NCBI GenBank assembly: GCA_910589195.1 | Contig: CAJUTC010000073.1 | Span: forward strand, 1 to 9,495 | Direction of reading: 5' to 3' | DNA from: an uncultured Lachnospiraceae bacterium | Lineage (GTDB): Bacteria > Bacillota > Clostridia > Lachnospirales > Lachnospiraceae | DNA length: 9,495 nucleotides | In this document: one piece after another, positions 5,895 through 9,495 of the stretch | Layout: the number at the start of each line of letters is the position of its first letter | How positions within the stretch are numbered: position 1 is the stretch's first letter | Position numbers and translations under genes: made by a program | The notes under the pieces: generated by a model | What the model was told of the DNA's origin: nothing | Seen by the model: only the letters and a program-made list of their open reading frames with translations | Database searches by the model: none

Positions 5895-6311
5895 GTGGAA
5901 ATAAAAGTTGTAACAGATGAGGATAAAGAATTTGTAATGAGTATGGACCACCATGTGAATGATATAAGTTATGCCAATCGAGTGTATACAAGGACTGGAT
6001 ACGTTATTTGGGAAGGAAACCAACGGATTGGAATTATGACACACTGCATTTTGTGGGATCATCTTCCATTTATGAATGTTATCATTATTAAAGAAGAGTA
6101 TCGCAATCAAGGATTTGCCAAACAGGCAATCATTAGCTGGGAAAATGAAATGAAACGTCAAGGTTATAAAATAACTTTAATTTCAACACAAGCTGATGAA
6201 GGAGCGCAACATTTGTATCGGAAACTAGGGTATGATGATTGTGGCGGACTCGTATTTCATAATACACCATTCGACCAACCGATGGAACTATTTTTTAGAA
6301 AAGTTTTGTAG
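5895..6311 (+). CDS. GNAT family N-acetyltransferase
   Basis: A 138-residue protein with a GTG start, set by GGAAGGAG (5882-5889). The fold is a compact GNAT: strand NVIIIKEEY leads into the acetyl-CoA loop R70-N-Q-G73-F-A75, helix QAIISWENEM follows, then LISTQADEGAQHLYRKLGY with the usual Tyr. The C-terminal part (GGLVFHNTPFDQPMELFF) is a short extra strand pair. The acceptor amine is unknown. It lies 105 bases after the esterase with no clear terminator between, so read-through is possible, but nothing ties the two functionally. It is unlike the GNAT at 473-919 outside the core motifs, so the two are not a recent duplication. Confidence 0.9.
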   Translation: MEIKVVTDEDKEFVMSMDHHVNDISYANRVYTRTGYVIWEGNQRIGIMTHCILWDHLPFMNVIIIKEEYRNQGFAKQAIISWENEMKRQGYKITLISTQADEGAQHLYRKLGYDDCGGLVFHNTPFDQPMELFFRKVL

Positions 6312-6325
6312 AAAGTAAACTATCA

Positions 6326-6374
6326 TGCGCCCGGATGCGGATGCACCACCACCCATGAAAGTCCGGCGGGCGCA
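6326..6374. repeat. GC-rich inverted repeat after the second GNAT gene
   Basis: TGCGCCCG (6326-6333) pairs exactly with CGGGCGCA (6367-6374) over a 33-base loop. The block 6326-6420 is noticeably richer in G+C than its AT-rich surroundings. No T-run follows, so it is not a textbook terminator. No frame through it matches a protein I know. Confidence 0.45.
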
Positions 6375-6484
6375 CTTGGAATCCCTGAACTAAGACCATC
6401 TATTCGTCGGCGGATTTTCAAAGTAATTCTGCTTTGCCGGGGAAAGAGGCAATGAGAAAAATGTAAATTATGTATGGGGAAGAA

Positions 6485-6739
6485 ATGTCGCATAGTAAGT
6501 ATACAAAGAGGGGCAATTCGCTGTATATAGAAAAATGGAATTGTTCTGCTAAAAAGTATATCAATACTTGTGCCATATGTGGGCATAAAGGTTATAGTCC
6601 GGTAATCGAACAAAAAGATTTTTGCGACAGTTTGGAGAATAAAGCGATTTATGAGGAATTAATCAGGATACTAAGGAAAATGCAATTAGATGAATTAGGA
6701 CGCTGTAAAGACTGTGCGAAAGTACAAGATAGCCGATGA
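6485..6739 (+). CDS. Small zinc-ribbon-like protein (CxxC...CxxC), unknown function
   Basis: An 84-residue protein. I prefer the ATG at 6485 (MSHSKYTKRGNSLYIEKW) because GGGGAAG precedes it closely; an in-frame ATG at 6470 would add five residues and has no clear site. Cys29-x2-Cys32 (CAICGHKGYSP) and Cys74-x2-Cys77 (GRCKDC) can bind one zinc. Cys20 and Cys47 are further thiols. Between the pairs is a charged helix, NKAIYEELIRILRKMQLDEL. I have the impression of similar small proteins in Clostridia but know no function; the ribbon suggests binding to nucleic acid or protein. It stands alone, with about 170 bases before it and a broken flavodoxin after it. Confidence 0.7.
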   Translation: MSHSKYTKRGNSLYIEKWNCSAKKYINTCAICGHKGYSPVIEQKDFCDSLENKAIYEELIRILRKMQLDELGRCKDCAKVQDSR

Positions 6740-6758
6740 GTAATCGTCAAATAACTTA

Positions 6759-6911
6759 CGGTCTATGGAAAGCGGAAATCATAGCGAAAATCATGAAGTA
6801 TTGACCGACGGGGCAAGTTGGTCTTTCGGTATACGTTTGAACTAAGGAAGTTCCGGTGAGGAAATTGGAGAGTGGATCAATAGCTTGGGATTGGATGTTG
6901 CCGCACAATGA
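6759..6911 (+). pseudogene. C-terminal remnant of a second flavodoxin-like gene
   Basis: In one plus frame the sequence reads DGASWSFGIRLN, then TAA (6843-6845), then GSSGEEIGEWINSLGLDVAA and TGA (6909-6911). The last part matches the usual C-terminal helix of Flavodoxin_4-type proteins (x-x-I-x-x-W-[IV]-N-x-L-x-L-D). The intact flavodoxin downstream ends in the related LKSWVDSLGV. The front of the gene, including the FMN loop, is absent, and the in-frame stop marks the piece as dead. The left boundary is approximate. It is probably what is left of a second flavodoxin gene or an older tandem copy. Confidence 0.5.
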
Positions 6912-6984
6912 AAATTTATGTACTAATTTTGGAAAAACCGTAAAAACCCATAAAAAATCACAGAAAATTCTCGGAAAATGGTAA

Positions 6985-7022
6985 GGACAGGGCGTTGATG
7001 CCGGAACGCTCTGTCCTTTCTA
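6985..7022 (+). terminator. Rho-independent terminator
   Basis: The arm 6985-6996 (GGACAGGGCGTT) pairs with 7005-7016 (AACGCTCTGTCC): 12 base pairs with one G-U, an eight-base loop, then TTTCT. It would end transcripts from the zinc-ribbon gene or flavodoxin remnant and insulate the intact flavodoxin. Confidence 0.75.
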
Positions 7023-7118
7023 TAGAGAAATCATTCTGCGAAAAAAAGAAAGTTGTACGGATGAGCTTACTTTTGATTGTTATTGGCTAACGGATTCTGC
7101 TTTTTTGAGTAATGGTAA

Positions 7119-7147
7119 TAGAAAATTCGAAAGATATACGTTATAAT
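7119..7147 (+). promoter_or_regulatory. Candidate promoter for the flavodoxin operon
   Basis: A perfect TATAAT (7142-7147) lies 17 bases after TAGAAA (7119-7124), four of six matches to a -35. A stem CGCTATC (7174-7180) / GGTAGCG (7188-7194) sits in the predicted leader, just before the gene. Confidence 0.5.
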
Positions 7148-7238
7148 AGAATTTAAGCAGATTGCAAAAAATACGCTATCATTTTAAGGTAGCGATATGA
7201 GCTTGGCCCCAATTTTTAAGAAGACAGGAGAATTTATT

Positions 7239-7721
7239 ATGAGTAAAAAATTAGTTGCGTTTTTCAGCGCTAGTGGTGTGACGGCAAAAGTGGCAAAAAC
7301 TCTGGCAGAAGCGGCAAGAGCCGATCTGTACGAGATCAAGCCGGAAATTCCTTATACAAGAGAAGATTTGAACTGGATGGATAAAAAAGCACGCAGCACA
7401 GTAGAGATGAAGGATAAGACATACCGCCCGGCGATTGCCGACCATGAAGCGGGCATTCAGGAATATGATGTGGTGTTTGTCGGTTTTCCCATCTGGTGGT
7501 ATGTTGCGCCGACAATTATCAATACATTCCTTGAGGGTTACAATTTTTCCGGGAAAACAGTTGTACTGTTTGCAACATCTGGAGGAAGCGGATTTGGAAA
7601 GACGGTGGAAGGACTGAAAGACAGCGTAGCGGCAGATACCGTGGTAATAGAAGGAAAACTTCTAAATGGCACGCAATCGAAAGAAAGCCTGAAATCATGG
7701 GTGGATAGCCTCGGCGTATGA
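7239..7721 (+). CDS. Flavodoxin (Flavodoxin_4 type)
   Basis: A 160-residue FMN-binding electron carrier or quinone/NAD(P)H reductase-like protein of the cytoplasm. It has the phosphate-binding loop FSASGVT at residues 9-15 followed by AKVAKTLAEAA. The family segment IPYTREDLNWMDKKARS (37-53) is present. FPIWWYVAPTIINTFLE (83-99) has the Trp pair beside the flavin, and FATSGGSGFGKT (111-122) is the second flavin loop. The C-terminal helix is SKESLKSWVDSLGV. I start at the ATG at 7239 because AGGAG (7226-7230) precedes it; an in-frame ATG at 7197 would add a 14-residue tail foreign to the family and has no site. The family usually serves as a stress-induced flavodoxin or oxidoreductase; the partner is unknown. 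The 94-residue unknown follows after 30 bases. Confidence 0.92.
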   Translation: MSKKLVAFFSASGVTAKVAKTLAEAARADLYEIKPEIPYTREDLNWMDKKARSTVEMKDKTYRPAIADHEAGIQEYDVVFVGFPIWWYVAPTIINTFLEGYNFSGKTVVLFATSGGSGFGKTVEGLKDSVAADTVVIEGKLLNGTQSKESLKSWVDSLGV

Positions 7722-7751
7722 TAAAACAAAAATTACAAAGAAGGTGTTAAA

Positions 7752-8036
7752 ATGAGTTTCTATGATATGATTCTGGGCGAAAATGGGCTATTAATAGAAT
7801 TACGCTGTAATAACTCTTTTAATGAACAGATATTTGAGGACATGAAAAATTATCTGAATGAGCATTTGAACCAGTGGAAAACAAGCGGTTTTATACCTGT
7901 TGCGGATGCGGTGCCTATTTTTAATTTAATTGACGAATTAGCTGGCGGAAGCCGATTTTGGAGTGAAGAGGTTGCATTACGTGTAGAAGATGCCGCGATT
8001 GAAATACAAGAGATCATTGCAGCATTAGAGGCGTAA
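7752..8036 (+). CDS. Small acidic protein of unknown function
   Basis: A 94-residue soluble protein, ATG preceded by AAGAAGGTG (7738-7746). It is acidic and largely helical: MSFYDMILGENGLLIELRCN, then FEDMKNYLNEHLNQWKTSG, PVADAVPIFNLIDELAGGSR and a C-terminal helix DAAIEIQEIIAALEA. It has no membrane segment, no Cys pair and no motif I can assign. A Trp/Asp/Glu-rich small acidic protein could be an immunity or adaptor protein, but no toxin gene lies next to it. It lies 30 bases after the flavodoxin with no terminator between, so the two are very likely co-transcribed. Confidence 0.75.
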   Translation: MSFYDMILGENGLLIELRCNNSFNEQIFEDMKNYLNEHLNQWKTSGFIPVADAVPIFNLIDELAGGSRFWSEEVALRVEDAAIEIQEIIAALEA

Positions 8037-8254
8037 ACAGATTATTTTACAGATATTGAGTTTAAACCTTCGAAAAGTATCAATACCCAGACAAGAGCTG
8101 CCGCGATAATTAAGCTGATTTGAAACGAATATGGATATCTTACGGACTTTTAAAAGAAGAATTGATTCAATATCACAAGCCCCACGTTATTTAAGGGATA
8201 ATCAAGATGAATCCGAAAAGTTAAAGGCTCAATCACGACTGATAGGAGAATAAA
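8037..8254 (+). other. Gap with possible worn coding sequence
   Basis: Two adjacent stretches look protein-like but are broken. 8044-8121 reads as a short tail (TDIEFKPSKSINTQTRAAA) ending in TGA. From about 8130 another frame reads LLKEELIQYHKPHVI before a stop. They may be the remains of one gene. The ribosome binding site of the MBL gene (AGGAG, 8244-8248) closes the gap. Confidence 0.25.
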
Positions 8255-8893
8255 ATGAGTGAGATTCACCGGATAATATGTGGCAATGTTAACTGTTATA
8301 TTATTGAAAATGGAACAAATGGAATATTAGTGGACACAGGGAAAAAGGAATTCTTTGATCGGGTGATAGAATCTTGTAAATCTTATCGTGTGAGGCTACT
8401 GGTTTTGACACATGCGCATTTCGACCATGCCGAAAATGCGGAACGAATATCAGATGCTTTAGGAATTCCGATTGGAATGAATGAGAATGATTGTAACTTG
8501 ATTCAGTCAAACTCAAATCAAGCCTTATATGCGAAAACGATCTTGGGGAAAGTGGTTTTATCGGTTTCTCTCAAAGAATTTTCCGCTCGTCCTATGCCGG
8601 AATTTAAACCAAATGTATTCTTGCGTAATGATGACAGCTTATCGGATTACGGAGTTGACGCACGTATCATTTCTCTGCCGGGGCATACCGATGGATCGAT
8701 TGGCATTGATGTGGAACAGAAACATTTGATAGTAGGTGACGCATTGATGAATATGGTTTACCCCACGGTTTCTATGCTGTATCATAATAGGGAAACTATG
8801 TTGGAAAGCGCAAGAAAGATAAGTAAGATAGGAAATCGAACCATATATTTTGGCCATGGCAGGCCAGTGCTTAATAAGCAATGGGTAAAATGA
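8255..8893 (+). CDS. MBL-fold metallo-hydrolase
   Basis: A 212-residue member of the metallo-beta-lactamase superfamily, near the usual 200-210 residue length of the glyoxalase II-like/MBL single-domain group. All metal ligands are visible: His53-A-His55-F-Asp57-His58 after the strand VRLLVLT, His144 in LPGHTDGS, Asp162 in VGDAL and His201 in YFGHGRP. It should bind two metal ions and hydrolyse an ester, thioester or similar bond; the substrate cannot be read from the sequence. The N-terminus NVNCYIIENGTNGILVDTG is the classic first beta pair. ATG is set by AGGAG at 8244-8248. There is no signal peptide, so it is cytoplasmic. No gene follows closely, and the neighbours do not suggest a pathway. 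Confidence 0.93.
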   Translation: MSEIHRIICGNVNCYIIENGTNGILVDTGKKEFFDRVIESCKSYRVRLLVLTHAHFDHAENAERISDALGIPIGMNENDCNLIQSNSNQALYAKTILGKVVLSVSLKEFSARPMPEFKPNVFLRNDDSLSDYGVDARIISLPGHTDGSIGIDVEQKHLIVGDALMNMVYPTVSMLYHNRETMLESARKISKIGNRTIYFGHGRPVLNKQWVK

Positions 8894-9029
8894 TTGTTTG
8901 AAAGATGGACTGTTTGATTTACATCTAATCCAATAATGAAATACCGCCGCCTGCCAGAAGCTGCATTGTTTCAATTAATTGAAGATAACACAGCTAGATG
9001 AAATAAGTGGCTCCCTTAGCATAAAAACA

Positions 9030-9082
9030 GAACATGCAGGTTGCTAGGATACATATAATCCTGATTATACAGAAGCATGTTC
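9030..9082. repeat. Nested inverted-repeat element
   Basis: GAACATGC (9030-9037) pairs exactly with GCATGTTC (9075-9082). Between them lie AGGAT/ATCCT and, overlapping, ATAATC/GATTAT. As RNA this would form a closing stem with an inner hairpin. No T-run follows, and I cannot match it to a known RNA family. Confidence 0.4.
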
Positions 9083-9113
9083 GGCTATTGAAAAACGATG
9101 CGCATAGAGCAGA

Positions 9114-9242
9114 ATGTTAAAAGAAAGTGAAATGCTGGGGAAAATTAATATCGGATTGTATTATTTTTTAGTGATTGTAATTAATATATGGGAAAAACAG
9201 AATCGACGCAAAATCACGGAAATAAAAGCTTTCGGCTCATAG
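9114..9242 (+). CDS. Possible 42-residue single-span membrane peptide
   Basis: ATG 9114 to TAG 9240-9242. A charged start (MLKESEMLGK) is followed by the hydrophobic stretch INIGLYYFLVIVINIW and a basic tail, EKQNRRKITEIK. That is the usual topology of small membrane proteins and of type I toxins. Against it: no clear ribosome binding site, and the 3' end lies inside the terminator hairpin. It is below the size at which an open frame alone is evidence. Confidence 0.22.
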   Translation: MLKESEMLGKINIGLYYFLVIVINIWEKQNRRKITEIKAFGS

Positions 9243-9263
9243 ACTTGACTGAAAGCTTTTATT
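9221..9263. terminator. Strong bidirectional rho-independent terminator
   Basis: AATAAAAGCTTTC (9221-9233) is a perfect inverted repeat of GAAAGCTTTTATT (9251-9263), 13 base pairs with a 17-base loop, with A-rich and T-rich flanks. It would work in both directions, ending the MBL transcript and any leftward transcript from the right edge. Confidence 0.75.
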
Positions 9264-9309
9264 ATTTTATGTTATATAGCAAAATTAGTATGAAAGTGTG
9301 TTAGGATTT

Positions 9310-9334
9310 GGATTCCTGCCTGTGAATGGAATCC
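9310..9334 (+). terminator. Short hairpin with T-run
   Basis: GGATTCC (9310-9316) and GGAATCC (9328-9334) form a seven-base-pair stem with an 11-base loop, followed by CTTTTGTC. It is weak and lies just after the strong terminator, so it may be a back-up or chance. Confidence 0.3.
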
Positions 9335-9386
9335 CTTTTGTCATATTGAATTAGAATTTCTAAAAAGACAAAATTAAAATGTTTTA

Positions 9387-9479
9387 TCAGATTGGGGAAT
9401 TGTGTTCAACAAAGCCATTTGCACCAGCACATAGAAGCTGATTTGATAGTGTTATCATTTCTTCCAGCGGGATTTTTTT
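9387..9479 (-). CDS. Possible C-terminal end of a minus-strand gene (partial)
   Basis: Reading leftward from the right edge, about 30 codons are open to TGA (9389-9387): IPLEEMITLSNQLLC then AGANGFVEHNSPI. The amino-acid mix is protein-like, and the bidirectional terminator at 9221-9263 would serve it. I do not recognise the family. The first codons at the edge (AAA AAA) fall in a T-run beside adapter sequence and should not be trusted. Confidence 0.3.
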   Translation of the reverse strand, partial: KKIPLEEMITLSNQLLCAGANGFVEHNSPI

Positions 9480-9481
9480 TC

Positions 9482-9495
9482 AGATCGGAAGAGCA
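9482..9495. other. Illumina TruSeq adapter sequence (artefact)
   Basis: The last 14 bases, AGATCGGAAGAGCA, equal the first 14 bases of the standard TruSeq read-1 adapter. They are not biological and mark an untrimmed contig end. Nothing running into them should be translated. Confidence 0.93.

Larger units (their letters stand above)
6740..7238. other. Gap of 499 bases: flavodoxin remnant, terminator, promoter
   Basis: No intact gene lies here. It contains, in order, the C-terminal remnant of a flavodoxin (6759-6911), an A-rich stretch (6912-6984), a strong hairpin terminator (6985-7022), a candidate promoter (7119-7147) and a short stem near the start of the intact flavodoxin. Confidence 0.55.
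8894..9481. other. Long terminal gap of 588 bases without a confident gene
   Basis: Between the MBL gene and the adapter I see no convincing full gene. The stretch holds a 21-codon open start (8936) with no ribosome binding site, an inverted-repeat element (9030-9082), a possible 42-residue membrane peptide (9114-9242), a strong terminator (9221-9263), a weaker hairpin (9310-9334) and a possible minus-strand C-terminus (9387-9479). Confidence 0.5.

Noticed and set aside
6912..6984. Shared sequence with 9190-9222 (AAAATCAC-G/A-GAAA motifs) as element ends
   Set aside because: Similarity is limited to short A-rich words in front of two terminators, which is not enough to claim attachment sites or element boundaries.
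7197..7238. Upstream start of the flavodoxin adding 14 residues
   Set aside because: There is no ribosome binding site, and the extra residues precede the normal first beta strand; AGGAG at 7226-7230 sets the later ATG.
8936..9001. Short ORF beginning MKYRRLPEAALFQ
   Set aside because: It has only 21 codons, no ribosome binding site and no hydrophobic or other recognisable character.
1..9495. CRISPR array, tRNA/rRNA or complete insertion sequence
   Set aside because: I saw no regularly spaced repeats, cloverleaf-type arms with CCA ends, or transposase motifs anywhere in the window.

Overview
The window looks like an accessory stretch of a Firmicute chromosome, most likely a gut-type Clostridia (Lachnospiraceae or a relative). 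The signs are an AT-rich composition, strong AGGAGG-type ribosome binding sites, TTG and GTG starts, TTGAAA/TATACT-type promoters, and small GNAT, XRE, flavodoxin and MBL genes of the kind that class carries. This is inferred from content and cannot be tested here. The last 14 bases (9482-9495) match the start of the Illumina TruSeq adapter, so the window ends at a contig edge with untrimmed adapter.

Layout. 1-472: the 3' end of an unidentified gene, then a gap holding what looks like the 5' remnant of a minus-strand holin-like toxin and a probable promoter. 473-919: an intact GNAT acetyltransferase. 964-2634: a decaying stretch. A methyltransferase 5' part is joined in frame to the DNA-binding tail of an AraC regulator. 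The rest of that regulator (GyrI-like effector domain) follows, broken by frameshifts. Next comes an NTF2/SnoaL-like gene with an apparent internal deletion and a stop where a Trp is expected. 2745-3568 (minus): a membrane-anchored protein of unknown function behind an XRE-type repressor, with repeated motifs upstream that could be its operator. 3744-5789: a promoter with an overlapping inverted repeat, driving a 612-residue tannase/feruloyl-esterase-like lipoprotein. 5895-6311: a second GNAT protein. 6485-6739: a small CxxC...CxxC protein. 6759-6911: a C-terminal remnant of a flavodoxin, then a terminator. 7239-8036: an intact flavodoxin and a 94-residue unknown, probably one operon. 8255-8893: an MBL-fold hydrolase. 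8894-9481: mostly non-coding, with a strong bidirectional terminator, an inverted-repeat element, a possible 42-residue membrane peptide and the C-terminal end of a possible minus-strand gene.

How the genes work together. There is no single pathway. The esterase is the best-defined function: a surface-anchored enzyme that probably cleaves aromatic (galloyl-like) esters. The XRE/lipoprotein pair and the flavodoxin/94-residue pair look like two further units. The repeated signs of decay (four or five broken genes in about 7 kb) suggest a region where acquired or redundant genes are being lost. I found no CRISPR array, tRNA, rRNA, intact insertion sequence or clear novel defence system. The most unusual points are the esterase's substituted active-site position and its glycine-rich lid insert.
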